DNA from: an uncultured Corynebacterium sp. | Lineage (GTDB): Bacteria; Actinomycetota; Actinomycetes; Mycobacteriales; Mycobacteriaceae | Reading direction: 5' to 3' | DNA length: 64,000 bases | NCBI GenBank assembly: GCA_946220775.1 | Contig: CAMIFC010000002.1 | Location: 1 to 64,000 of the forward strand | In this document: piece by piece, positions 1 through 9,398 of the stretch | Position numbering within the stretch: position 1 is the stretch's first letter | How the letters are laid out: each line of letters begins with the position of its first letter | Notes under the pieces: model-generated | Databases searched by the model: none | The model's input: the letters and a program-made list of their open reading frames with translations, nothing else | Told to the model about the DNA's origin: nothing | Position numbers and translations under genes: made by a program

Positions 1-453
1 GCCATTTGGTGTGGGGGTGGGGTTATTGGACATAGATTCCAGCTTAATGGCGATCACGGAACGGTGTTTTTGAATTCCGTTCCTGCTGAGCTTGCTTGGA
101 CTCCAGTTTCACCATCCTGGCGCCGGTTTTGCTTTGGTTTCGCTCTGTTCCGCCTTGTTCCACTCTGTTTCGTCTTGTTTCGCCCCGCTCTGGACCCGTA
201 CTGCGGCTGCTCTGGCCCCACTCCGCGGCCGCTGTGCGCCAACCTCGAAGTCCCAACCTCGAATAGGCGGTTTTTAGGCCCTATTCGAGGTTGGGACTTC
301 GAGGTAGATGTTCTGAAGCGTTCCAGGGGTGGGTTGGGGCCTTGCTGGAGCCTTGCTGGGGCTTTGTTGGGGCCTTGTCGGGGACCTTCTTGGGGCCATA
401 TTGAGGTCGTGAAAGGCCCCGCTGACCGGGGATTCCGGCGCCCCCAAAACCAG
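1..453. other. non-coding stretch with low-complexity tracts
   Basis: I see no credible gene here; the open frames crossing it lack a ribosome binding site and family features. Bases 120-200 are an imperfect pyrimidine-rich repeat of units resembling CTCTGTTTCGCCTTGTTCCG. Bases 325-405 are an imperfect G/T-rich repeat of units resembling GGGGCCTTGCTGG. Between them lies the first palindromic repeat (242-305). The stretch is downstream of metI, so it may hold the end of the methionine uptake transcript. Confidence 0.6.
242..305 (-). repeat. long palindromic intergenic repeat, copy 1
   Basis: Two 26-base arms (242-267 and 280-305) are perfectly complementary around a 12-base loop. Each arm holds CTCGAAGTCCCAACCTCGAA or its complement. 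The outer flank AACATCTAC, shared by all three copies, is on the right here, so this copy is inverted relative to those at 7131 and 60811. It could form a hairpin or cruciform. Confidence 0.85.
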
Positions 454-1182
454 CTAGCGCCGCATGACCTTCTTGGCCAGCCAGTTGCCGAACAACTGAG
501 CGGCCTGCACGATCACGATGATGACCAGCACGGTGATCCAGGTGACCTCGTCGTTGAATGCGCGGTAACCATAGACAATCGCGAAGTCACCCAAGCCACC
601 TGCGCCGATGTAGCCGGCCATGGCGGACATATCCACGATCGCGATGAACATGAAGGTGAAGCCAAGGATCAGCGGGCCAAGGGCTTCTGGGATGATGACC
701 GTGAAGATAATCCTCACCGGCGACGCGCCCATCGCCTTCGCAGCCTCAATCACGCCCGGGTCAATGGACACCAGGTTCTGCTCCACAATGCGAGCCGCGC
801 CGAAAGTAGCAGCAATAACCATGCCGAGGATCGCCGCGTTCAAACCAATACGGCTTCCCACCACAGCGTCACTCAGCGGGCCAATGGCCGTGAGCAGAAT
901 GATGAACGGGATCGGTCGAACGAAGTTCACCAGGAAGTTAATGACCCAGTACACCGGCTTGTTGGCCAGCACACCGTTCGCACGAGTGGTGTACAGCAGC
1001 ATGCCGAACACCAAGCCCAGCAGCCCGCCGATGACCAGCGTGGCCAGCACCATCGTGAGCGTGTCATAGATCGCCTGGATGAAAGTGTCGCCAAGGCGGT
1101 CCCATTCCAGCGCCGCGAGCACCATAGTGTCCGGCGCACCGGCCAGCGCGGTAGTCGTGGAGTTCACTGTCAATGTGCTCAT
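454..1182 (-). CDS. metI: methionine ABC transporter permease MetI
   Basis: Membrane permease of the MetNIQ D/L-methionine importer, 242 residues, a little longer than the roughly 220 usual in the family. Several hydrophobic segments are visible, and the cytoplasmic coupling helix region around EAAKAMGASPVRIIFTVIIP fits the EAA motif that docks on the ATPase. Its start overlaps the stop of metN by four bases (ATGA), which implies translational coupling. Gene order on this strand is metQ, metN, metI. The binding protein and ATPase beside it make the assignment firm. Confidence 0.93.
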   Translation of the reverse strand: MSTLTVNSTTTALAGAPDTMVLAALEWDRLGDTFIQAIYDTLTMVLATLVIGGLLGLVFGMLLYTTRANGVLANKPVYWVINFLVNFVRPIPFIILLTAIGPLSDAVVGSRIGLNAAILGMVIAATFGAARIVEQNLVSIDPGVIEAAKAMGASPVRIIFTVIIPEALGPLILGFTFMFIAIVDMSAMAGYIGAGGLGDFAIVYGYRAFNDEVTWITVLVIIVIVQAAQLFGNWLAKKVMRR

Positions 1183-2270
1183 CGGATCTCCTCGATTTCA
1201 GTGCGTTGCTGCAGGTCAGCGTAGAATTTGTCGATTGCGGTGGCACCCTTGGCGTCCTTCGGGGTCAACCGCAACGTCAGGCGCCCGAAGGAATGGTTCT
1301 GCAGCGTCGTAATGCCACCGTGAACAATATTGACGCCAACCCCGGCCTCACTCAGTTCCGACACCGCGTCGAAGAATCCGACACCGGCTTCCATCGTCAC
1401 TGTGAATAGGCGACCGTTCTCACTCTGCAGCGCTTCGGCTTCCACCAGGTCAGGCGTGTTGCGCAGGGAGGTCGCAACGAAGTTCTTCGCCACCTCCGTG
1501 CGCGGGTTGGAGAACACCTCGTACATGGAGCCCTGCTCCACGACCTGCGCGTTTTCCATCACGACCACCTGGTCAGCGATGGCTCGCACGACCTCCATTT
1601 CGTGGGTGATGACCACGATGGTGATACCGAATTCCTGGTTGACTCGGCGCAGGAGCTCCAGCACATCGCGGGTGGTGGAGGGGTCGAGCGCGCTGGTGGC
1701 CTCATCAGCCAGCAGCAGTCGTGGGTTGGTGGCCAGCGCACGGGCGATACCCACGCGCTGCTTCTGCCCGCCCGACAGCTGCTCTGGGTAGGACTTTCCC
1801 TTGTCTGCCAGGCCAACGAACTCAAGGAGCTCCTTCACCCGGGCGGTGCGCTCGGCCTTGTCCATACCCTGCAGCTTCAGTGGGTAGGCGATGTTGCCGG
1901 CCACCGTGCGGGAGGAAAACAGATTGAACTGCTGGAAGATCATGCCGATCTCGGAGCGCAGTTCCCGCATCTTTGGTTCCTTCAGCGGGACGATATCCTG
2001 CCCGTCCAGCAGGATCTGTCCGCTGGTGGGCTTGTCCAGACCGTTGATTTGGCGGACTAGCGTGGATTTACCGGCACCGGAGTATCCGATGATGCCGACG
2101 ATGCTGCCGCCATCGACGGTGATGTTGACGTCGTTCAAGGCGGTGACGGATTTGCGTCCTTGCTTGAACACCTTGTGGACGTTGCGGAATTCCACGGACG
2201 TTCCGCGCCGCTGATCCCGCGGGGTGTCGGGATCCGGGGGAGCCGGATTGGCTGATTGTTGTTGAGCCAT
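1179..2270 (-). CDS. metN: methionine ABC transporter ATP-binding protein MetN
   Basis: ATPase that powers methionine import with MetI and MetQ. Walker A (GYSGAGKST), the ABC signature (LSGGQKQR) and Walker B (LLLADEA) are all present. A C-terminal domain of about 100 residues follows, matching the NIL/ACT-like regulatory domain with which MetN senses methionine. I chose the ATG at 2270 (protein begins MAQQQSANPA) because a purine-rich GGAAGGCCCTC lies just upstream; a longer open frame to 2369 has no such signal. The N-terminal 25 or so residues are low-complexity and not part of the fold. Confidence 0.93.
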   Translation of the reverse strand: MAQQQSANPAPPDPDTPRDQRRGTSVEFRNVHKVFKQGRKSVTALNDVNITVDGGSIVGIIGYSGAGKSTLVRQINGLDKPTSGQILLDGQDIVPLKEPKMRELRSEIGMIFQQFNLFSSRTVAGNIAYPLKLQGMDKAERTARVKELLEFVGLADKGKSYPEQLSGGQKQRVGIARALATNPRLLLADEATSALDPSTTRDVLELLRRVNQEFGITIVVITHEMEVVRAIADQVVVMENAQVVEQGSMYEVFSNPRTEVAKNFVATSLRNTPDLVEAEALQSENGRLFTVTMEAGVGFFDAVSELSEAGVGVNIVHGGITTLQNHSFGRLTLRLTPKDAKGATAIDKFYADLQQRTEIEEIR

Positions 2271-2406
2271 GAGGGCCTTCCTTGTCGGGGGCTGATCGGC
2301 TTGGAAAAGCCAAAAGGCGGAAAGTGGCTGGTCGGGATTGTACCCCGCACACCACTGTCCGCCCATCAAGCAGCGGGCGCGTCAGACGTGCACGCTGCGG
2401 GGGAGC

Positions 2407-3279
2407 TTACTTCTGATCCTTGATCTTCTGCTCGGTGTCCTTGACGACCTCGTTCAGTTCGTCGCTATCCATGTTGACCTCGATGGACGTGCCCTTGGAC
2501 TGCTCGTCGATCGCGTCCTGGACTGGCTTGGAGTGCCAGATCTCGACCAGCTTCTTCAGATCCGCTTCGTCCTTGCGTTCCTTGGTGGTCACGAAGCCGT
2601 TGATGTATGGCTGCGCTTCTTCCTTCTTTGGATCGTCCTGGAAAATCACGGTTTTGGGGTCGATCTTGGCGCGGTCCAGGAAGGAGTTGTTGACGATCGC
2701 TGGCTTGCCATCCAGCCAAGAGGTGGCGGTCTGTGCGGCGTCTACGGCGATGACCTTGACCTTGGACTTGCCCTCGTCGATGTCTGCTGGGGTTGGGGTC
2801 AGCAGACCTTCCTTCTTCAGTGCCACGAGCCCAGCCTGGACGAGAACGTTAATAGCGCGACCCTGGTTGGTCGAGTCGTTCGGGATGGTGACTTCGCCGG
2901 CCTCTTCGACGTCCTTCAGCTCGGAGTGTTCCTTGTAGTAGAGGCCCAGTGGCAGGATCTCGGTAGCGCCGACGGGGGTGAGGTCCGTGTTATTGCCGAC
3001 GTTGTACTCGGCGAGGAACATCATGTGCTGGAAGTTATTGACATCGATGTCACCGTCGGCGAGCGCGCGGTTCGGGATGGAGTAGTTGTTGAAGGCCTTA
3101 ATTTCGGTCTTCAGACCTGCCTTGTCGAGCTCATCCTTGAAGACGGTCCATTGCTTCTGCTCGGAGTCGGTGGTGCCAATGACGATCGTGTCTTCGTCGT
3201 TGCCACCTGCGCAAGCAGCGAGGGAGAAGCTCGTGGCCAAGGCGAGTGTGGCGGCGAGAGCCTTGCGGCGAAGAGACAT
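2407..3279 (-). CDS. metQ: methionine-binding lipoprotein MetQ
   Basis: Extracellular lipid-anchored binding protein of the MetNIQ importer (NlpA family), 290 residues. The signal peptide is followed by a clear lipobox, LAAC, at about residues 20-23, so the mature protein starts at Cys. The mature part begins with the family's typical TIVIGTTDSE strand. It is the first gene of the metQNI operon, with a McbR-like operator and promoter at 3366-3402. A purine-rich GGAGGACC precedes the ATG. Confidence 0.93.
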   Translation of the reverse strand: MSLRRKALAATLALATSFSLAACAGGNDEDTIVIGTTDSEQKQWTVFKDELDKAGLKTEIKAFNNYSIPNRALADGDIDVNNFQHMMFLAEYNVGNNTDLTPVGATEILPLGLYYKEHSELKDVEEAGEVTIPNDSTNQGRAINVLVQAGLVALKKEGLLTPTPADIDEGKSKVKVIAVDAAQTATSWLDGKPAIVNNSFLDRAKIDPKTVIFQDDPKKEEAQPYINGFVTTKERKDEADLKKLVEIWHSKPVQDAIDEQSKGTSIEVNMDSDELNEVVKDTEQKIKDQK

Positions 3280-3365
3280 GGTTGGTCCTCCTTGGATTGT
3301 TCGTTTTATCGAATCTCCCTGAGGCCAAGCTTAAAATCCAGGGGTTCGTTGTTTGTTGTTTGCAA

Positions 3366-3402
3366 ATTTATCACTGTCGCGAAAAATGAACAACTTGGTC
3401 TA
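3366..3402 (-). promoter_or_regulatory. metQ promoter with McbR-like operator
   Basis: On the minus strand TAGAC-CAAGTT-GTTC (3402-3388) matches most of the McbR consensus TAGAC-N6-GTCTA known from C. glutamicum methionine genes. Its right half overlaps a possible -35 (TTGTTC), followed after 16 bases by ATAAAT (3371-3366) as -10. Repression of methionine uptake by McbR with S-adenosylhomocysteine would fit. The match is by eye. Confidence 0.5.
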
Positions 3403-3417
3403 TTTTGGACGCCAACC
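3401..3417 (-). repeat. TGGCGTCC-A-tail word, copy 1
   Basis: Reads GGTTGGCGTCCAAAATA. This is the only good copy between genes (metQ/dnaE2). Confidence 0.8.
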
Positions 3418-3695
3418 TGCTTGATCTTCCACCTTTGTTGCAGGATTTTGACTCCCCGCTGTTGCGAACGGATGTTCTAATTGGCTAGTCTTTTGCTGTG
3501 AGTCAGGCACGTGGATTCGGAAACCCCAAAGCGCTCAGCTGGTCGCGCATCGAACGCATATTATCTGTTCGTGACGCTGGAGAGCTTCATGCCGTCGCAG
3601 TAGCTGAGGGTGTGGGGGAATCGGCAAAAGTGCAGCTATTACTCGAACAGACTGATGGGTATTCAAAGGCTTGTGTGGATGGTAAGGGTGGGGCG

Positions 3696-3713
3696 GGTGG
3701 CGTCCGGAAAAAA
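3696..3713 (+). repeat. TGGCGTCC-A-tail word, copy 2
   Basis: Reads GGTGGCGTCCGGAAAAAA; near the dnaE2 N-terminus, just before the PHP domain. Confidence 0.85.
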
Positions 3714-4535
3714 TACGCAGAATTGCATGCGAACAGTACCTATAACTTCCTGCGAGGGGCATCGGACCCGGAGAAAATGGTGGCGGAGGCGCTGCGATTG
3801 GGGCTGTCGGCGCTCGCGCTGGTGGACCGCGATGGGATGTATGGAGCCGCGCGGTGCGCCACCGCGGTGGCCGAGGCTGTGGCCGATGCGCCAGGGGAAG
3901 CGCAGTTGGCGACGGTGTTTGGTGCGGAGCTCAGTCTCGACGGGCCCGATCGGCCGGGGTTGACGGTGCTGTGTCGTGGGCAGGAGGGCTACCGGCGGTT
4001 ATCGCGCACAATTGCTGAGGCCAAGATGAAGAACCGCGACAAGGATTCAGTGGAGTATCCCGCGATTGCTCAGCTCGCTGCGACGGCGCACGGGGACGAG
4101 CATGGCTCAGACAACGGCGACGCGCCTGAGGCGGTGCGCGATGACGCGCACACCCCAGACGCGCACACCCCAGCGCACGGGCATTGGCTCGTGCTCATCG
4201 ACCATGAGCAGTTGGCGATTCCGGGGCGCGGCGCGGAACTCGTGGCGGCGTTCGGTGCGGCCAATTGTGTGGTGGAACTCCAGCTGACGATGAATCCACT
4301 GGATGCCGACCGGAATGAGGCTCTGCACGAATTCGCGCTCAACCATGGGCTGCGGGAAATCGTGAGCAGCCGCCCGACCTGCGCGACCCCGTCGGATGCG
4401 TGCCTGGCCGGGGTGAAAGCCGCCCTCCACAAGCGGTGGGACGTCACCCGGGCCGAACCCCTGACTCACCCGATGGGTGGATCCTGGTTACGCTCTGGCG
4501 CGGAAATGACTGAATTGGCCGGGGACTGTGAGTAG

Positions 4536-4554
4536 CTGGCGTCCGCAATAAAAA
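4536..4554 (+). repeat. TGGCGTCC-A-tail word, copy 3
   Basis: Reads CTGGCGTCCGCAATAAAAA; immediately follows the premature TAG in dnaE2. Confidence 0.7.
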
Positions 4555-6158
4555 CGACGGTGACCATCGCTGACGAATGCGCGTTTACGCTGAACCTCGT
4601 GGCGCCGAACCTGCCGCATTTTCCCGTGCCGGAGGGGCACACCGAGATGTCGTGGCTGCGTGACGTGGTGGAACGCGGTGGTACTCATCGCTATGGGCAG
4701 CGTGGAAGTAGTGCTGCGGCGACCTGCGCGTGGGCGGTTATTGACCGGGAACTCGACATTATTGAACAACTTGGGTTCCCCGGATACTTCCTGATCGTGC
4801 ACGATATTGTGGATTTTTGTCATTCGCAGGGGATCCTGTGCCAGGGGCGCGGGTCAGCGGCGAACTCCGCGGTGTGTTTCGCGCTGGGCATTACCAGTGT
4901 GGATGCCGTGGCGGCAGGGCTGCTCTTCGAGCGATTCCTGTCCCCAGAGCGGGTAGGCCCACCCGATATTGACCTGGACATCGAGTCTGGGCGGCGGGAA
5001 GAAGCCATTCAATACGTCTACCAGCGCTACGGTCGGGATAACGCCGCGCAGGTCGCCAACGTGATTACCTACCGGCGCAAGGGCGCACTGCGAGATGCCG
5101 CTCGGGCGCTGGGGTATCCGATGGGGCAAGTGGACGCCTGGTCCCGCGGCGTGGCCGACGCGCCACAGATCGTTCAACACGTGGCCGAGCAGATGCTGGG
5201 CCAGCCCCGCCACCTGGGCATTCACTCTGGTGGCATGGTGATCTGTGACCGGCCGATCGCCGATGTGGTGCCGGTGGAATGGGCGCGGATGGAAAACCGC
5301 TCTGTGGTGCAGTGGGATAAGGACGATTGCGCGGCTGTCGGGCTCGTGAAGTTCGACCTGCTTGGCCTTGGGATGCTTGAGGCGCTGCATCATGCGATTG
5401 ACCAGGTACGGGAACACCGCGGCCGGGACGTGGAGCTGTGGCGGCTCGACCCCACGGAAGAGGCCGTGTATGACATGCTGTGCCGCGCCGATGCGGTGGG
5501 CGTGTTCCAGGTGGAGTCCCGCGCGCAGATGAATACCTTGCCGAGGCTGCGACCCCGGCGCTTCTTCGACTTGGTGGTGCAAGTCGCGCTGATTCGGCCC
5601 GGCCCGATCCAAGGCGGCAGCGTCCACCCGTATATTCGGCGACGCAATGGGGAAGACCCCGTGACTTTCGACCACCCCTGCCTGGAGCCCGCGCTGACGA
5701 AAACCCTGGGCATCCCGCTGTTCCAGGAGCAATTGATGCAGGTCGTGGTGGATGCCGCTGGCTTTAGCGGTGCGGAGGCCGACACCTTGCGCCGGGCGAT
5801 GGGCTCGAAGCGTTCCCCGGAGCGCATGGCCCGGATGAAGCAGCGGTTTTATGGCGGCTTGGCGGCCACCAATGGCATCCGCGGGGAGGTCGCCGATCGG
5901 CTGTGGGACAAGATCACCGCGTTTGCGGCGTATGGGTTCCCGGAGTCGCACTCGCAGTCCTTCGCCGCGCTCGTTTATTATTCGGCGTGGTTCAAGCATC
6001 ACTACCCAGCGGAGTTTTGCGTGGCATTGCTGCGGGCTCAGCCGATGGGGTTTTATTCGCCCCAGTCGCTGGTCGCCGATGCCCGCCGCCATGGGGTGCG
6101 GATTTTGCCCGTGGATGTCAACGCCTCCGGCGCTCAGGCGAACACCGATCTTTCCGGA

Positions 6159-6180
6159 TTTTCTATTCAGGACGCCAACC
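6159..6180 (-). repeat. TGGCGTCC-A-tail word, copy 4
   Basis: Begins GGTTGGCGTCCTGAATAGAA; in the C-terminal third of dnaE2, where the opposite strand codes for IQDAN. Confidence 0.75.
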
Positions 6181-7130
6181 GGGCCCAAGGGATTTATGGC
6201 CTCGGCAGAGGCACTGGTGAGCCCAAGGGGGCTATTCGGTTGGGATTGGCTTCTATTGCGGGGATTGGAGAGGATGTCGCGGAGAAGATCGTGGCCACCC
6301 GGGAGCGGCTGGGGGAGTACCAGCAGGTCAGCGACCTGTCCCGGGAGGCCGGGTTGGGTGTTGCTCAAGTGGAGGCGTTGGCCCGGGCTGGCGCCTTGGA
6401 TTGCCTGGGGCTGGATCGTCGGCAGGCGGTGTGGGCTGCAGGTATTGCGGCGACGGAGCGGCCTGGCATGCTGCCCGGCACGTCGGCACTGTCCGTGCCG
6501 ACGCTGCCGGGGATGAGCACCTTCGAGCTCGCGGCGGCGGATTTAGCCAGCACATCGGTGACCCCTGGTGGGCACCCGGTGGAGCTGCTGCGTTCCCAGT
6601 TAGATGTGTGGCACGAGCTGCCGGTGCGGGTGGGGATCCGCGCCGGGCAACGCCGTGGAGGGGCGAAGGTGGTACCGGTGTCCGATCTGCTGACAGTCCC
6701 GGATGGGACACGGGTGCGGGTGGCTGGGGTGATTACCCACCGGCAGCGCCCCATGACCGCAGGTGGTGTGGTGTTTATGGGAGTCGAGGATGAGACCGGG
6801 ATCGCGAATGTGATGTGTACTCAGGGGTTGTGGAAGGCGCAGCGCACGGTGGCGATGACGGCCCGGATCGTGGCGATCCGGGGGATCGTGTACAACGCGG
6901 AAGGTGCTGCGAGTATCACTGCTGACCTGATCGAGGCGGTGGAGCCGGAGCTGCTATCCGCGGCGGATCCGGCGGACCGGGCAGCTGCCCAGTTGGGTAG
7001 TAAATCCCGGGACTTCCGCTAATCGGGCGGAGCTCCTGCTCCGGGCTGAACGGCGAAACATGTCTGGAAACGCGATGCGTTGATCAGTGCTGAGCTGTGC
7101 TGGGTCCGGCCTTAGGGCTGCAAAACATCT

Positions 7131-7194
7131 ACCTCGAAGTCCGAACCTCGAATAGGCCGTTTTTAGCGCCTATTCGAGGTTCGGACTTCGAGGT
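7131..7194 (+). repeat. long palindromic intergenic repeat, copy 2
   Basis: Arms 7131-7156 and 7169-7194 are perfectly complementary (26 bp) around a 12-base loop containing TTTTT. Compared with copies 1 and 3, one internal base is changed in both arms (CCGAACC paired with GGTTCGG instead of CCCAACC with GGTTGGG), so pairing is kept. The left flank CTGCAAAACATCTAC is identical to that of copy 3. It lies between dnaE2 and bioF. Confidence 0.88.
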
Positions 7195-7274
7195 TGGGGG
7201 CGCGAGGGGCGCGAGGGGGCGCGAGGCGCGTTGCAAGTACCAGGCGGATGGTGGGGGAGCTAAGCCATGCTCGC

Positions 7275-7293
7275 TACAGTTGAACTGTGTTCA
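7275..7293 (+). promoter_or_regulatory. bioF promoter and BioQ-like operator
   Basis: TGAAC-TGT-GTTCA (7281-7293) is a perfect palindrome matching the 13-bp TGAAC-N3-GTTAC form described for the biotin repressor BioQ. TACAGT (7275-7280) just upstream can serve as -10. The operator covers the proposed GTG start at 7287, which suggests a leaderless or near-leaderless transcript whose start is blocked by BioQ. Confidence 0.65.
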
Positions 7294-8624
7294 AGTCCTC
7301 ATTTTCCCACCTCACTCAGTCAATTCACCAGCGCAACACCACGTGGCGCGAACAAGGCCTGGCCCGCCACAGCGTCGAGTTCAGCACCGCCCAGGACCCG
7401 GAATCGCGCATCGATGGGCACAGCCGTCTGCTGTTTTCCTCCAGCAACTACCTGGGATTGGCCACCCACCCGGCCGTCACCACCGCGGCCAAACAAGCCA
7501 TCGACACCTACGGCATGGGAAGTGGCGGCTCCAGGCTCACCACTGGCACCACAGCGCTGCACAACCAATTGGAACGCGAACTATCCGACTGGCTGGGTTA
7601 CGAGGACACCGTGTTCTTCGCCACCGGCTTTCAAACCAACCTGGCGGTGCTCGGCACCCTCATCGATAGCAACACAACCGTCTTCTCCGACGAGAAAAAC
7701 CACGCCAGCATCATCGATGGCATCCGCATGGCGCGCGCCACCAACCGCGGCGCGAACAATCAGGGTTCCGCCAGTCACGACGCAACCAACCGCGGTGCCA
7801 CCAACCGTGGCGCGACCCTCAAAGTCTTCCCGCATCGCGATTACGCCACCCTCGAAGAGCTCTTGCGGGAAGACGCCAACGCGCACCGTCAGCCCAATCG
7901 CAACCAGCTCATCGTGTCCGACGGTGTGTTCTCCATGGACGGCACCACCGCCGATATCCCGGCGATTATGGCTCTGGCCAGGAAATATGGTGCGTTCGTG
8001 GTTATTGATGACGCCCATGGCGTCGGCACTCAAAGCGCCGACGGACGGGGCACCTGCCACGCACAATTAGGGGACAACGACGACTGGCCGCATGTCCTCA
8101 TCGGCACTGCGAGCAAAGCGCTCGGCACAGAAGGCGGGTTTGCCTGCACGAGTGCTGAGGTGGCAGAACTGCTCCGCAATCAAGGGCGGTCGTATGTTTT
8201 CTCTACTGCCAATTCAGCCCCGCAGGTGGCAGCAACGGTGGCAGCGGTTGGCGTCCTGAAAAAGGAGGAAGGAAAGCGGCTGGTTGGTGCGCTACAACGC
8301 AACGGGCGACGCGTGGCGCAGGCGGTCGGCGCTGCGACCAAGACCGCGCCGCATGAAACCGCACCGCACGAAACGGCGCCGCATGAAACCGCGAGCCACG
8401 GACCGATCATCCCCATCGAGATCGGCGACGAGGCCACGGCGATGCGCGCGGCAGAAAAGCTCAAAGAACTGGGCTTTCACGTGCCCGCGATCCGCTACCC
8501 AACGGTCCCACGCGGGCGGGCGATTCTGCGGGTGACGGTCATGGCCACCCACACGGACGAGCAGATCGACGCGCTTATTGCGGCAGTGCGATCTGTGGGA
8601 ACCAGCTTGGCGCTTGCTCGGTGA
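7287..8624 (+). CDS. bioF: 8-amino-7-oxononanoate synthase BioF
   Basis: PLP enzyme that joins pimeloyl thioester and alanine in the first committed step of biotin ring formation. Family landmarks are SSSNYLGLATHP, GSGGSRLTTGT, FSDEKNHASIIDGIR, VIDDAHGVGTQ and the PLP-lysine region GTASKALGTEGG. At 445 residues it exceeds the usual 380-390 because of two low-complexity inserts: NRG-rich near residues 153-175 and three TAPHE repeats near 353-370. The GTG start is inside the BioQ operator and has no Shine-Dalgarno. The 3' end overlaps convergent bioD by 50 bases. C. glutamicum lacks this gene and needs biotin, so this strain may make its own. Confidence 0.92.
   Translation: MFKSSFSHLTQSIHQRNTTWREQGLARHSVEFSTAQDPESRIDGHSRLLFSSSNYLGLATHPAVTTAAKQAIDTYGMGSGGSRLTTGTTALHNQLERELSDWLGYEDTVFFATGFQTNLAVLGTLIDSNTTVFSDEKNHASIIDGIRMARATNRGANNQGSASHDATNRGATNRGATLKVFPHRDYATLEELLREDANAHRQPNRNQLIVSDGVFSMDGTTADIPAIMALARKYGAFVVIDDAHGVGTQSADGRGTCHAQLGDNDDWPHVLIGTASKALGTEGGFACTSAEVAELLRNQGRSYVFSTANSAPQVAATVAAVGVLKKEEGKRLVGALQRNGRRVAQAVGAATKTAPHETAPHETAPHETASHGPIIPIEIGDEATAMRAAEKLKELGFHVPAIRYPTVPRGRAILRVTVMATHTDEQIDALIAAVRSVGTSLALAR
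8246..8263 (+). repeat. TGGCGTCC-A-tail word, copy 5
   Basis: Reads GGTTGGCGTCCTGAAAAA; in bioF, encoding VGVLKKE. Confidence 0.9.
8342..8396 (+). repeat. 15-bp tandem repeat inside bioF
   Basis: About three and a half imperfect copies of a unit close to ACCGCGCCGCATGAA encode TAPHE repeats in a variable segment of BioF. Copies differ at third positions. Confidence 0.75.
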
Positions 8625-9375
8625 ACTCTTCCCGGGACAAGTCGCCGGCCCCCTGGGGGATCAGGCCCAACAACGGAAGGCCGTAGAAGCCCTTGGCGAA
8701 GGAGTCCAGGTTGGTCTGCGCGGCCAGATCTGCCTCTTTCGGATCGTTCGTGGGCAGGCTCCCGATGACCAGCCCTACGCATTCCAGCTCTCGACTTAGC
8801 ATGGCTTCGACGGTCAATTGGGTGTGATTGAGGGTTCCCAACTTCAGCGAGGTCGTCAGCACCAGCGGGAAGGAAGACGCCTTCGCCAGGTCCAGCAAGT
8901 CCCAGGGCACGGGCTTGGCCGACTCATCGAGGGCGCCATCTTCGCCGACGGGCAGTTCCTCACCGAGTGGCACGAGCGCGCCACCGGAACCTTCGATCAG
9001 AATGATCTGCTTCTTGCCCGGCTCCAGCGGGGTACGGGCGATATCGGCCAGTCGGCGCGAGGCCTCCAACAGGCCCAATGGTTTTTTCCCCTCGTATTGG
9101 GCGGCCACGAGCGGGGCCAGGGGAGCGTCGTAGCGAGCGAATTCATGGACCTGAATGCCGGTCAAGTCGTTGACCGTCTTCGCGTCACCCTCGCCAAGCT
9201 CCGCCGAGTCCGACGACTTTTCGCCCGTCTGCGCGAGCTTGACCACATGAACTTCGAAGCCGTGCTGCTGGTAGTCCGTCGCCAACGCTGCGGTGGTGAT
9301 GGTCTTTCCCACTCCAGTGTCTGTCCCGGTGACCACCAAGATCGCAGTGTTTTCCGACGGGTCTTCCGATGCCAT
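8575..9375 (-). CDS. bioD: dethiobiotin synthetase BioD
   Basis: ATP-dependent enzyme closing the ureido ring of dethiobiotin. The P-loop is VTGTDTGVGKT near residues 16-26, the classic BioD signature, and VVKLAQTG and LIEGSGGALVPLGE supply substrate-binding loops. Length (266) is slightly above average, with an acidic middle segment. It starts 23 bases after bioA on the same strand, so bioA-bioD is an operon read from the BioQ-controlled promoter at about 10.83 kb. Its 3' end overlaps bioF tail to tail. Confidence 0.93.
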   Translation of the reverse strand: MASEDPSENTAILVVTGTDTGVGKTITTAALATDYQQHGFEVHVVKLAQTGEKSSDSAELGEGDAKTVNDLTGIQVHEFARYDAPLAPLVAAQYEGKKPLGLLEASRRLADIARTPLEPGKKQIILIEGSGGALVPLGEELPVGEDGALDESAKPVPWDLLDLAKASSFPLVLTTSLKLGTLNHTQLTVEAMLSRELECVGLVIGSLPTNDPKEADLAAQTNLDSFAKGFYGLPLLGLIPQGAGDLSREEFTEQAPSWFPQIALPQ

Positions 9376-9398
9376 TGAGTATTTCCTCTCTCCTAGAA

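Larger units (their letters stand above)
3498..7022 (+). pseudogene. dnaE2: error-prone DNA polymerase DnaE2, interrupted by TAG
   Basis: Two same-frame segments (3498-4535 and 4536-7022) together make one DnaE2, the polymerase of SOS mutagenic translesion synthesis in actinobacteria. The N-terminal PHP domain starts near YAELHANST; the usual second His of the LHxHS motif is Asn here. The polymerase core includes PPDIDLDIESGRREE with the catalytic aspartates, then helix-hairpin-helix and OB-fold regions. The single interruption is TAG at 4533-4535 in GDCE-stop-LASAIKTTV, where Trp (TGG) would suit. If translation stops there, only the PHP part is made; a GTG at 4560 could restart the polymerase part. 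Two internal duplications (AHTPDAHTPAH) sit in a variable loop. Three TGGCGTCC words lie in it. Confidence 0.85.

Noticed and set aside
120..405. Low-complexity tracts as a coding repeat protein
   Set aside because: Frames are broken or lack a start signal, and period varies.
64..1224. Open frame of 386 codons on the plus strand
   Set aside because: It runs antisense over metI and through low-complexity DNA, with no ribosome binding site or domain.
4854..6368. Open frame of 504 codons antisense to dnaE2
   Set aside because: Shadow of the DnaE2 polymerase core; His/Arg/Pro-rich composition typical of antisense frames.
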